DNA of 64,000 nt, from contig NW_025963574.1 of NCBI RefSeq assembly GCF_910591885.1, positions 434,001 through 498,000 on the forward strand, written 5' to 3'. Source of the DNA: Bombus terrestris (taxonomy: Eukaryota; Arthropoda; Insecta; Hymenoptera; Apidae). The notes under the pieces were generated by a model. The model had not been told where the DNA came from, did not search any database, and saw nothing but the letters and a program-made list of their open reading frames with translations. Positions 40,189-52,848 of the stretch are shown piece after piece. Every line of letters starts with the position of its first letter. The stretch's first letter is position 1. Position numbers and translations under genes: made by a program.

Positions 40189-41860
40189 TCCTACGTTGTC
40201 CCACGTTGTCCCACGTTGTCCCACGTTGTCCCACGTTGTCCCACGGTGTCCAACGGTGTCCAACGGTGTCCAACGGTGTCCCACGATGTCCACCGATGTC
40301 CAACGGTGTCCAACGGTGTCCAACGGTGTCCAACGGTGTCCAACGATGTCCAACGATGTCCAACGGTGTCCAACGGTGTCCAACGATGTCCAACGATGTC
40401 CAACGATGTCCAACGGTGTCCCACGTTGTCCCACGTTGTCCCACGTTGTCCCACGTTGTCCCACGTTGTCCCACGTTGTCCCACGTTGTCCCACGTTGTC
40501 CCACGTTGTCCCACGTTGTCCCACGTTGTCCCACGTTGTCCCACGTTGTCCCACGATGTCCCACGTTGTCCAACGATGTCCAACGGTGTCCCACGTTGTC
40601 CCACGTTGTCCCACGTTGTCCCACGTTGTCCCACGGTGTCCAACGATGTCCAACGGTGTCCCACGTTGTCCCACGTTGTCCCACGTTGTCCCACGTTGTC
40701 CCACGTTGTCCCACGTTGTCCAACGATGTCCAACGGTGTCCAACGGTGTCCCACGTTGTCCCACGTTGTCCCACGTTGTCCCACGGTGTCCAGCGGTGTC
40801 CAACGATGTCCAACGGTGTCCAACGGTGTCCCACGATGTCCACCGATGTCCAACGGTGTCGAACGGTGTCCAACGGTGTCCAACGGTGTCCAACGATGTC
40901 CAACGATGTCCAACGATGTCCAACGGTGTCCAACGGTGTCCCACGATGTCCAACGGTGTCCCACGTTGTCCCACGTTGTCCCACGTTGTCCCACGTTGTC
41001 CCACGTTGTCCCTCGTTCTCCCACGTTGTCCCACGGTGTCCAACGGTGTCCAACGATGTCCAAAGGTGTCCAACGGTGTCCCACGTTGTCCCACGTTGTC
41101 CCACGGTGTCCAACGATGTCCAACGGTGTCCCACGTTGTCCCACGTTTTCCCACGTTGTCCCACGGTGTCCAACGATGTCCAACGGTGTCCAACGGTGTC
41201 CCACGGTGTCCCACGTTGTCCCACGTTGTCCCACGGTGTCCAACGATGTCCAACGGTGTCCCACGTTGTCCCACGTTGTCCCACGTTGTCCCACGTTGTC
41301 CCACGTTGTCCCACGTTGTCCCACGTTGTCCCACGTTGTCCCACGTTGTCCCACGTTGTCCCACGTTGTCCCACGTTGTCCCACGTTGTCCCACGTTGTC
41401 CCACGTTGTCCCACGTTGTCCCACGTTGTCCCACGTTGTCCCACGTTGTCCCACGTTGTCCCACGGTGTCCAACGATGTCCAGCGGTGTCCAACGGTGTC
41501 CCACGGTGTCCAACGGTGTCCAACGATGTCCAACGGTGTCCAACGGTGTCCCACGTTGTCCCACGTTGTCCCACGGTGTGCAACGATGTCCAACGGTGTC
41601 CCACGTTGTCCCACGTTTTCCCACGTTGTCCCACGGTGTCCAAAGATGTCCAACGGTGTCCAACGGTGTCCCACGGTGTCCCACGTTGTCCCACGTTGTC
41701 CCACGGTGTCCAACGATGTCCAACGGTGTCCCACGTTGTCCCACGTTGTCCCACGTTGTCCCACGTTGTCCCACGATGTCCCACGTTGTCCAACGATGTC
41801 CAACGGTGTCCCACGTTGTCCCACGTTGTCCTACGTTGTCCCACGTTGTCCCACGTTGTC
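40189..41860. repeat. Block recopied 6.75-6.92 kb downstream
   Basis: The partner is about 47,099-48,600. Shared units are TCCTACGTTG 40189/47099, TCGAACGGTG 40859/47779, a TCCCTCG-type unit 41009/47929, TCCAAAGGTG 41059/47979, TGCAACGATG 41579/48329 and TCCTACGTTG 41829/48579. The offset falls from 6,920 to 6,750 between 41,059 and 41,579, so about 170 bp was gained in the first copy or lost from the second. TCGAACGGTG was seen only at these two positions. Confidence 0.84.
41259..41458. repeat. Longest pure TCCCACGTTG run
   Basis: Twenty identical TCCCACGTTG units follow one another without a substitution. It is the longest homogeneous run I noticed. Most runs elsewhere are 4-14 units, with 16 near 48.06-48.21 kb. 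On the minus strand it gives twenty GGG tracts spaced 10 bp apart. Confidence 0.85.
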
Positions 41861-43629
41861 CCACGTTGTCCCACGTTGTCCCACGGTGTCCAACGGTGTC
41901 CAACGGTGTCCAACGATGTCCAACGATGTCCAACGGTGTCCAACGGTGTCCAACGATGTCCAACGATGTCCAACGATGTCCAACGGTGTCCCACGTTGTC
42001 CCACGTTGTCCCACGTTGTCCCACGTTGTCCCACGTTGTCCCACGTTGTCCCACGTTGTCCCACGTTGTCCCACGTTGTCCCACGTTGTCCCACGTTGTC
42101 CCACGTTGTCCCACGTTGTCCCACGATGTCCCACGTTGTCCAACGGTGTCCAACGATGTCCCACGTTGTCCCACGTTGTCCCACGGTGTCCAGCGGTGTC
42201 CAACGGTGTCCCACGTTGTCCCACGTTGTCCCACGTTGTCCCACGTTGTCCCAAGTTGTCCCACGTTGTCCCACGTTGTCCCACGTTGTCCCACGTTGTC
42301 CCACGTTGTCCCACGGTGTCCAGCGGTGTCCAACGATGTCCAACGGTGTCCAACGGTGTCCCACGATGTCCACCGATGTCCAACGGTGTCCAACGGTGTC
42401 CAACGGTGTCCAACGGTGTCCAACGATGTCCCACGGTGTCCAACGATGTCCAACGGTGTCCCACGTTGTCCCACGTTGTCCCACGTTGTCCCACGTTGTC
42501 CCACGTTGTCCCACGTTGTCCCACGTTGTCCCACGTTGTCCCACGTTGTCCCACGTTGTCCCACGTTGTCCCACGTTGTCCCACGTTGTCCCACGTTGTC
42601 CCACGGTGTCCAACGATGTCCAGCGGTGTCCAACGGTGTCCCACGGTGTCCAAAGGTGTCCAACGGTGTCCCACGGTGTCCAACGGTGTCCCACGTTGTC
42701 CCACGTTGTCCCACGCTGTCCCACGTTGTCCCACGATGTCCCACGTTGTCCAACGATGTCCAACGGTGTCCTACGTTGTCCCTCGTTGTCCCACGTTGTC
42801 CCACGTTGTCCCACGTTGTCCCACGTTGTCCCACGGTGTCCAACGGTGTCCAACGGTGTCCAACGGTGTCCCACGATGTCCACCGATGTCCAACGATGTC
42901 CAACGGTGTCCAACGGTGTCCCACGATGTCCACCGATGTCCAACGGTGTCCCACGATGTCCAACGGTGTCCCACGTTGTCCCACGTTGTCCCACGTTGTC
43001 CCACGTTGTCCCACGTTGTCCCACGTTGTCCCACGTTGTCCCACGTTGTCCCACGTTGTCCCACGTTGTCCCACGGTGTCCAACGATGCCCAACGGTGTC
43101 CCACGTTGTCCAACGGTGTCCCACGTTGTCCCACGTTGTCCCACGTTGTCCCACGATGTCCCACGTTGTCCCACGTTGTCCCACGTTGTCCGACGTTGTC
43201 CCACGTTGTCCCACGGTGTCCAACGATGTCCAACGGTGTCCAACGGTGTCCAACGATGTCCAACGGTGTCCAACGATGTCCAACGATGTCCAACGGTGTC
43301 CAACGATGTCCAACGATGTCCAACGATGTCCAACGGTGTCCAACGGTGTCCAACGGTGTCCAACGGTGTCCAACGGTGTCCAACGGTGTCCAACGATGTC
43401 CAACGATGTCCAACGGTGTCCAACGATGTCCAACGGTGTCCAACGGTGTCCCACGGTGTCCCACGTTGTCCCACGTTGTCCCACGGTGTCCAACGATGTC
43501 CAACGGTGTCCCACGTTGTCCCTTGTTGTCCCACGTTGTCCCACGTTGTCCCACGTTGTCCCACGTTGTCCCACGTTGTCCCACGTTGTCCCACGTTGTC
43601 CCACGTTGTCCCACGATGTCCCACGTTGT

Positions 43630-46320
43630 CCAACGATGTCCAACGGTGTCCCACGTTGTCCCACGTTGTCCCACGTTGTCCCACGTTGTCCCACGGTGTC
43701 CAACGATGTCCAACGGTGTCCCACGTTGTCCCACGTTGTCCCACGTTGTCCCACGTTGTCCAACGATGTCCAACGGTGTCCAACGGTGTCCCACGTTGTC
43801 CCACGTTGTCCCACGTTGTCCCACGTTGTCCCACGGTGTCCAACGATGTCCAACGGTGTCCCACGTTGTCCCACGTTGTCCCACGTTGTCCCACGTTGTC
43901 CCACGTTGTTCCATGGTTTCCCACGTTGTCCCACGTTGTCCCACGTTGTCCCACGGTGTCCAACGATGTCCAACGGTGTCCAACGGTGTCCCACGGTGTC
44001 CAACGATGTCCCACGTTGTCCCACGTTGTCCCACGTTGTCCCACGTTGTCCCACGTTGTCCCACGTTGTCCCACGGTGTCCACCGATGTCCACCGATGTC
44101 CAACGATGTCCCACGGTGTCCCACGTTGTCCCACGTTGTCCCACGTTGTCCCACGTTGTCCCACGTTGTCCCACGTTGTCCCACGTTGTCCCACGTTGTC
44201 CCACGTTGTCCCACGTTGTCCCACGTTGTCCCACGTTGTCCCACGTTGTCCCACGATGTCCCACGTTGTCCAACGATGTTCAACGGTGTCCCACGTTGTC
44301 CCACGTTGTCCCACGGTGTCCAGCGGTGTCCAACGATGTCCAACGGTGTCCAACGGTGTCCCACGATGTCCACCGATGTCCACCGATGTCCAACGGTGTC
44401 CAACGGTGTCCAACGGTGTCCAACGGTGTCCAACGGTGTCCAACGGTGTCCCACGTTGTCCCACGTTGTCCCACGTTGTCCCACGTTGTCCCACGTTGTT
44501 CCATGGTTTCCCACGTTGTCCCACGGTGTGCAACGGTGTCCAACGATGTCCAATGGTGTCCAACGATGTCCAACGGTGTCCAACGGTGTCCAACGATGTC
44601 CAACGATGTCCAACGATGTCCAACGATGTCCAACGGTGTCCAACGGTGTCCAACGATGTCCAACGGTGTCCAACGGTGTCCAACGGTGTCCAACGATGTC
44701 CAACGATGTCCAACGATGTCCACCGATGTCCACCGATGTCCAACGATGTCCAACGGTGTCCCACGTTGTCCCACGTTGTCCCACGTTGTCCCACGTTGTC
44801 CCACGTTGTCCCACGTTGTCCCACGTTGTCCCACGTTGTCCCACGTTGTCCCACGTTGTCCCACGTTGTCCAACGATGTCCAACGATGTCCAACGATGTC
44901 CAACGGTGTCCAACGATGTCCAACGATGTCCAACGATGTCCAACGATGTCCAACGGTGTCCAACGGTGTGCAACGATGTCCAACGGTGTCCCACGTTGTC
45001 CCACGTTGTCCCACGTTGTCCCACGTTGTCCCACGGTGTCCAACGATGTCCAACGGTGTCCCACGTTGTCCCACGTTGTCCCACGTTGTCCCACGTTGTC
45101 CCACGGTGTCCAACGATGTCCAACGGTGTCCCACGTTGTCCCACGTTGTCCCACGTTGTCCCACGTTGTCCAACGATGTCCAACGGTGTCCAACGGTGTC
45201 CCACGTTGTCCCACGTTGTCCCACGTTGTCCCACGTTGTCCCACGGTGTCCAACGATGTCCAACGGTGTCCCACGTTGTCCCACGTTGTCCCACGTTGTC
45301 CCACGTTGTCCCACGTTGTTCCATGGTTTCCCACGTTGTCCCACGTTGTCCCACGTTGTCCCACGGTGTCCAACGATGTCCAACGGTGTCCAACGGTGTC
45401 CCACGGTGTCCAACGATGTCCCACGTTGTCCCACGTTGTCCCACGTTGTCCCACGTTGTCCCACGTTGTCCCACGTTGTCCCACGGTGTCCACCGATGTC
45501 CACCGATGTCCAACGATGTCCAACGGTGTCCCACGTTGTCCCACGTTGTCCCACGTTGTCCCACGTTGTCCCACGTTGTCCCACGTTGTCCCACGTTGTC
45601 CCACGTTGTCCCACGTTGTCCCACGTTGTCCCACGTTGTCCCACGTTGTCCCACGTTGTCCCACGATGTCCCACGTTGTCCAACGATGTCCAACGGTGTC
45701 CCACGTTGTCCCACGTTGTCCCACGGTGTCCAGCGGTGTCCAACGATGTCCAACGGTGTCCAACGGTGTCCCACGATGTCCACCGATGTCCACCGATGTC
45801 CAACGGTGTCCAACGGTGTCCAACGGTGTCCAACGGTGTCCAACGGTGTCCAACGGTGTCCCACGTTGTCCCACGTTGTCCCACGTTGTCCCACGTTGTC
45901 CCACGTTGTTCCATGGTTTCCCACGTTGTCCCACGGTGTGCAACGGTGTCCAACGATGTCCAATGGTGTCCAACGATGTCCAACGGTGTCCAACGGTGTC
46001 CAACGATGTCCAACGATGTCCAACGATGTCCAACGATGTCCAACGGTGTCCAACGGTGTCCAACGATGTCCAACGGTGTCCAACGGTGTCCAACGGTGTC
46101 CAACGATGTCCAACGATGTCCAACGATGTCCACCGATGTCCACCGATGTCCAACGATGTCCAACGGTGTCCCACGTTGTCCCACGTTGTCCCACGTTGTC
46201 CCACGTTGTCCCACGTTGTCCCACGTTGTCCCACGTTGTCCCACGTTGTCCCACGTTGTCCCACGTTGTCCCACGTTGTCCAACGATGTCCAACGATGTC
46301 CAACGATGTCCAACGGTGTC
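43630..46320. repeat. 1,410-bp tandem duplication
   Basis: About 1,280 bp is shared between 43,630-44,910 and 45,040-46,320. TTCCATGGTT lies at 43909/45319 and 44499/45909, with TGCAACGGTG at 44529/45939 and TCCAATGGTG at 44549/45959. Private differences include a C-to-T change at 44,280 (unit TTCAACGGTG) absent from the second copy, and TCCCACGGTG against TCCAACGGTG near 44,110/45,520. An older relative of the same block lies at about 38.2-39.3 kb. Confidence 0.86.
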
Positions 46321-48618
46321 CAACGGTGTCCCACGATGTCCAACGGTGTCCCACGTTGTCCCACGTTGTCCCACGTTGTCCCACGTTGTCCCACGTTGTC
46401 CCTCGTTGTCCCACGTTGTCCCACGGTGTCCAACGGTGTCCAACGATGTCCAAAGGTGTCCAACGGTGTCCCACGTTGTCCCACGTTGTCCCACGTTGTC
46501 CCACGTTGTCCCTCGTTGTCCCACGTTGTCCCACGGTGTCCAACGGTGTCCAACGGTGTCCCACGGTGTCCCACGTTGTCCCACGTTGTCCCACGGTGTC
46601 CAACGATGTCCAACGGTGTCCCACGTTGTCCCACGTTGTCCCACGTTGTCCCACGTTGTCCCACGTTGTCCCACGTTGTCCCACGTTGTCCCACGTTGTC
46701 CCACGTTGTCCCACGTTGTCCCACGTTGTCCCACGTTGTCCCACGTTGTCCCACGTTGTCCCACGGTGTCCAACGATGTCCAGCGGTGTCCAACGGTGTC
46801 CCACGGTGTCCAACGGTGTCCAACGATGTCCAAAGGTGTCCAACGGTGTCCCACGTTGTCCCACGTTGTCCCACGGTGTGCAACGATGTCCAACGGTGTC
46901 CCACGTTGTCCCACGTTTTCCCACGTTGTCCCACGGTGTCCAACGATGTCCAACGGTGTCCAACGGTGTCCCACGGTGTCCCACGTTGTCCCACGTTGTC
47001 CCACGGTGTCCAACGATGTCCAACGGTGTCCCACGTTGTCCCACGATGTCCCACGTTGTCCAACGATGTCCAACGGTGTCCCACGTTGTCCCACGTTGTC
47101 CTACGTTGTCCCACGTTGTCCCACGTTGTCCCACGTTGTCCCACGTTGTCCCACGTTGTCCCACGGTGTCCAACGGTGTCCAACGGTGTCCAACGGTGTC
47201 CCACGATGTCCACCGATGTCCAACGGTGTCCAACGGTGTCCAACGGTGTCCAACGGTGCCCAACGATGTCCAACGATGTCCAACGGTGTCCAACGGTGTC
47301 CAACGATGTCCAACGATGTCCAACGATGTCCAACGGTGTCCCACGTTGTCCCACGTTGTCCCACGTTGTCCCACGTTGTCCCACGTTGTCCCACGTTGTC
47401 CCACGTTGTCCCACGTTGTCCCACGTTGTCCCACGTTGTCCCACGTTGTCCCACGTTGTCCCACGTTGTCCCACGATGTCCCACGTTGTCCAACGATGTC
47501 CAACGGTGTCCCACGTTGTCCCACGTTGTCCCACGTTGTCCCACGTTGTCCCACGGTGTCCAACGATGTCCAACGGTGTCCCACGTTGTCCCACGTTGTC
47601 CCACGTTGTCCCACGTTGTCCCACGTTGTCCCACGTTGTCCAACGATGTCCAACGGTGTCCAACGGTGTCCCACGTTGTCCCACGTTGTCCCACGTTGTC
47701 CCACGGTGTCCAGCGGTGTCCAACGATGTCCAACGGTGTCCAACGGTGTCCCACGATGTCCACCGATGTCCAACGGTGTCGAACGGTGTCCAACGGTGTC
47801 CAACGGTGTCCAACGATGTCCAACGATGTCCAACGATGTCCAACGGTGTCCAACGGTGTCCCACGATGTCCAACGGTGTCCCACGTTGTCCCACGTTGTC
47901 CCACGTTGTCCCACGTTGTCCCACGTTGTCCCTCGTTGTCCCACGTTGTCCCACGGTGTCCAACGGTGTCCAACGATGTCCAAAGGTGTCCAACGGTGTC
48001 CCACGTTGTCCCACGTTGTCCCACGGTGTCCAACGATGTCCAACGGTGTCCCACGTTGTCCCACGTTGTCCCACGTTGTCCCACGTTGTCCCACGTTGTC
48101 CCACGTTGTCCCACGTTGTCCCACGTTGTCCCACGTTGTCCCACGTTGTCCCACGTTGTCCCACGTTGTCCCACGTTGTCCCACGTTGTCCCACGTTGTC
48201 CCACGTTGTCCCACGGTGTCCAACGATGTCCAGCGGTGTCCAACGGTGTCCCACGGTGTCCAACGGTGTCCAACGATGTCCAAAGGTGTCCAACGGTGTC
48301 CCACGTTGTCCCACGTTGTCCCACGGTGTGCAACGATGTCCAACGGTGTCCCACGTTGTCCCACGTTTTCCCACGTTGTCCCACGGTGTCCAAAGATGTC
48401 CAACGGTGTCCAACGGTGTCCCACGGTGTCCCACGTTGTCCCACGTTGTCCCACGGTGTCCAACGATGTCCAACGGTGTCCCACGTTGTCCCACGTTGTC
48501 CCACGTTGTCCCACGTTGTCCCACGATGTCCCACGTTGTCCAACGATGTCCAACGGTGTCCCACGTTGTCCCACGTTGTCCTACGTTGTCCCACGTTGTC
48601 CCACGTTGTCCCACGTTG

Positions 48619-48858
48619 TCCCACGGTGTCCAACGGTGTCCAACGATGTCCAAAGGTGTCCAACGGTGTCCCACGTTGTCCCACGTTGTCCCACGGTGTG
48701 CAACGATGTCCAACGGTGTCCCACGTTGTCCCACGTTTTCCCACGGTGTCCAACGGTGTCCAACGATGTCCAAAGGTGTCCAACGGTGTCCCACGTTGTC
48801 CCACGTTGTCCCACGGTGTGCAACGATGTCCAATGGTGTCCCACGTTGTCCCACGTTT
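48619..48858. repeat. 120-bp tandem duplication
   Basis: Copies lie at 48,619-48,738 and 48,739-48,858. Each contains TCCAAAGGTG, TGCAACGATG and a terminal TCCCACGTTT in the same order. The second copy differs by a C-to-T change that turns TCCAACGGTG into TCCAATGGTG at 48,829. Among the duplications I could delimit in domain IV, this is the smallest. Confidence 0.85.
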
Positions 48859-49858
48859 TCCCACGTTGTCCCACGGTGTCCAACGGTGTCCAACGGTGTC
48901 CAACGGTGTCCCACGATGTCCACCGATGTCCAACGGTGTCCAACGGTGTCCAACGGTGTCCAACGGTGTCCAACGGTGTCCAACGATGTCCAACGATGTC
49001 CAACGGTGTCCAACGGTGTCCAACGATGTCCAACGATGTCCAACGATGTCCAACGGTGTCCCACGTTGTCCCACGTTGTCCCACGTTGTCCCACGTTGTC
49101 CCACGTTGTCCCACGTTGTCCCACGTTGTCCCACGTTGTCCCACGTTGTCCCACGTTGTCCCACGTTGTCCCACGTTGTCCCACGATGTCCCACGTTGTC
49201 CAACGGTGTCCAACGATGTCCCACGTTGTCCCACGTTGTCCCACGGTGTCCAGCGGTGTCCAACGGTGTCCCACGTTGTCCCACGTTGTCCCACGTTGTC
49301 CCACGTTGTCCCACGTTGTCCCACGTTGTCCCACGTTGTCCCACGTTGTCCCACGTTGTCCCACGTTGTCCCACGGTGTCCAGCGGTGTCCAACGATGTC
49401 CAACGGTGTCCAACGGTGTCCCACGATGTCCACCGATGTCCAACGGTGTCCAACGGTGTCCAACGGTGTCCAACGGTGTCCAACGATGTCCCACGGTGTC
49501 CAACGATGTCCAACGGTGTCCCACGTTGTCCCACGTTGTCCCACGTTGTCCCACGTTGTCCCACGTTGTCCCACGTTGTCCCACGTTGTCCCACGCTGTC
49601 CCACGTTGTCCCACGTTGTCCCACGTTGTCCCACGTTGTCCCACGTTGTCCCACGTTGTCCCACGGTGTCCAACGATGTCCAGCGGTGTCCAACGGTGTC
49701 CCACGGTGTCCAACGGTGTCCAACGGTGTCCCACGGTGTCCAACGGTGTCCCACGTTGTCCCACGTTGTCCCACGTTGTCCCACGTTGTCCCACGATGTC
49801 CCACGTTGTCCAACGATGTCCAACGGTGTCCAACGGTGTCCAACGGTGTCCCACGTTG

Positions 49859-52848
49859 TCCCACGTTGTCCCACGTTGTCCCGCGATGTCCCACGTTGTC
49901 CAACGATGTCCAACGGTGTCCCACGTTGTCCCACGTTGTCCCACGTTGTCCCACGTTGTCCCACGGTGTCCAACGATGTCCAACGGTGTCCCACGTTGTC
50001 CCACGTTGTCCCACGTTGTCCCACGTTGTCCAACGATGTCCAACGGTGTCCAACGGTGTCCCACGTTGTCCCACGTTGTCCCACGTTGTCCCACGGTGTC
50101 CAGCGGTGTCCAACGATGTCCAACGGTGTCCAACGGTGTCCCACGATGTCCACCGATGTCCACCGATGTCCAACGGTGTCCAACGGTGTCCAACGGTGTC
50201 CCACGTTGTCCCACGTTGTCCCACGTTGTCCCACGTTGTCCAACGATGTCCAACGGTGTCCAACGGTGTCCAACGGTGTCCCACGTTGTCCCACGTTGTC
50301 CCACGTTGTCCAACGATGTCCAACGATGTCCCACGTTGTCCCACGTTGTCCCACGTTGTCCCACGTTGTCCCACGTTGTCCCACGTTGTCCCACGTTGTC
50401 CCACGTTGTCCCACGTTGTCCCACGTTGTCCCACGTTGTCCCACGATGTCCCACGTTGTCCAACGGTGTCCAACGGTGTCCCACGTTGTCCCACGTTGTC
50501 CCACGTTGTCCAACGATGTCCAACGATGTCCAACGGTGTCCCACGTTGTCCCACGTTGTCCCACGTTGTCCCACGGTGTCCCACGTTGTCCCACGTTGTC
50601 CCACGTTGTCCCACGTTGTCCCACGGTGTCCCACGTTGTCCCACGTTGTCCCACGGTGTCCAACGATGTCCAACGGTGCCCAACGGTGTCCCACGGTGTC
50701 CAACTGTGTCCCACGGTGTCCCACGTTGTCCCACGTTGTCCCACGTTGTCCCACGTTGTCCCACGTTGTCCAACGATATCCAACGGTGTCCCACGTTGTC
50801 CCACGTTGTCCCACGTTGTCCCACGTTGTCCCACGTTGTCCCACGTTGTCCAACGATGTCCAACGGTGTCCCACGTTGTCCCACGTTGTCCCACGTTGTC
50901 CCACGGTGTCCCACGTTGTCCAACGGTGTCCCACGTTGTCCCACGTTGTCCCACGTTGTCCCACGTTGTCCCACGGTGTCCAACGATGTCCAACGGTGTC
51001 CCACGTTGTCCCACGTTGTCCCACGTTGTCCAACGATGTCCAACGATGTCCAACGGTGTCCCACGTTGTCCCACGTTGTCCCACGTTGTCCCACGGTGTC
51101 CCACGTTGTCCCACGTTGTCCCACGTTGTCCCACGTTGTCCCACGTTGTCCAACGATGTCCAACGGTGTCCAACGGTGTCCAACGGTGTCCCACGTTGTC
51201 CCACGTTGTCCCACGTTGTCCAACGATGTCCCACGTTGTCCCACGTTGTCCCACGTTGTCCCACGTTGTCCCACGTTGTCCCACGTTGTCCCACGTTGTC
51301 CCACGTTGTCCCACGTTGTCCCACGTTGTCCCACGTTGTCCCACGATGTCCCACGTTGTCCAACGGTGTCCAACGGTGTCCCACGTTGTCCCACGTTGTC
51401 CCACGTTGTCCAACGATGTCCAACGATGTCCAACGGTGTCCCACGTTGTCCCACGTTGTCCCACGTTGTCCCACGGTGTCCCACGTTGTCCCACGTTGTC
51501 CCACGTTGTCCCACGTTGTCCCACGGTGTCCCACGTTGTCCCACGTTGTCCCACGTTGTCCCACGGTGTCCAGCGGTGTCCAACGATGTCCAACGGTGTC
51601 CAACGGTGTCCCACGATGTCCACCGATGTCCACCGATGTCCAACGGTGTCCAACGGTGTCCAACGGTGTCCCACGTTGTCCCACGTTGTCCCACGTTGTC
51701 CCACGTTGTCCAACGATGTCCAACGGTGTCCAACGGTGTCCAACGGTGTCCCACGTTGTCCCACGTTGTCCCACGTTGTCCAACGATGTCCAACGATGTC
51801 CCACGTTGTCCCACGTTGTCCCGCGATGTCCCACGTTGTCCAACGATGTCCAACGGTGTCCCACGTTGTCCCACGTTGTCCCACGTTGTCCCACGTTGTC
51901 CCACGGTGTCCAACGATGTCCAACGGTGTCCCACGTTGTCCCACGTTGTCCCACGTTGTCCCACGTTGTCCAACGATGTCCAACGGTGTCCAACGGTGTC
52001 CCACGTTGTCCCACGTTGTCCCACGTTGTCCCACGGTGTCCAGCGGTGTCCAACGATGTCCAACGGTGTCCAACGGTGTCCCACGATGTCCACCGATGTC
52101 CACCGATGTCCAACGGTGTCCAACGGTGTCCAACGGTGTCCCACGTTGTCCCACGTTGTCCCACGTTGTCCCACGTTGTCCAACGATGTCCAACGGTGTC
52201 CAACGGTGTCCAACGGTGTCCCACGTTGTCCCACGTTGTCCCACGTTGTCCAACGATGTCCAACGATGTCCCACGTTGTCCCACGTTGTCCCACGTTGTC
52301 CCACGTTGTCCCACGTTGTCCCACGTTGTCCCACGTTGTCCCACGTTGTCCCACGTTGTCCCACGTTGTCCCACGTTGTCCCACGATGTCCCACGTTGTC
52401 CAACGGTGTCCAACGGTGTCCCACGTTGTCCCACGTTGTCCCACGTTGTCCAACGATGTCCAACGATGTCCAACGGTGTCCCACGTTGTCCCACGTTGTC
52501 CCACGTTGTCCCACGGTGTCCCACGTTGTCCCACGTTGTCCCACGTTGTCCCACGTTGTCCCACGGTGTCCCACGTTGTCCCACGTTGTCCCACGGTGTC
52601 CAACGATGTCCAACGGTGCCCAACGGTGTCCCACGGTGTCCAACTGTGTCCCACGGTGTCCCACGTTGTCCCACGTTGTCCCACGTTGTCCCACGTTGTC
52701 CCACGTTGTCCAACGATATCCAACGGTGTCCCACGTTGTCCCACGTTGTCCCACGTTGTCCCACGTTGTCCCACGTTGTCCCACGTTGTCCAACGATGTC
52801 CAACGGTGTCCCACGTTGTCCCACGTTGTCCCACGTTGTCCCACGGTG
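49859..52848. repeat. 1,940-bp duplication with nested 0.9-kb copy
   Basis: About 1,050 bp is shared between 49,859-50,908 and 51,799-52,848. Units at offset 1,940 are TCCCGCGATG 49879/51819, a leading T-to-C change 50679/52619, TCCAACTGTG 50699/52639 and TCCAACGATA 50769/52709. Between them, about 50.2-50.6 kb is repeated at 51.1-51.5 kb with offset 900-910, differing by one TCCAACGATG unit. Identity ends at 50,908/52,848. Confidence 0.84.

Noticed and set aside
2303..41824. A 13,173-codon minus-strand open reading frame, and many others above 1,000 codons on both strands.
   Set aside because: All frames are open because the 10-bp unit contains no stop. Products are one decapeptide repeated, overlap on both strands, tolerate one-base deletions, and have no domain, signal or unique terminus. 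They are artefacts of the repeat.
51..45918. TTCCATGGTT as the footprint of a mobile-element insertion.
   Set aside because: It has normal unit length and differs from TCCCACGTTG or TCCCACGGTG by a few substitutions. There is no target duplication or inserted DNA.
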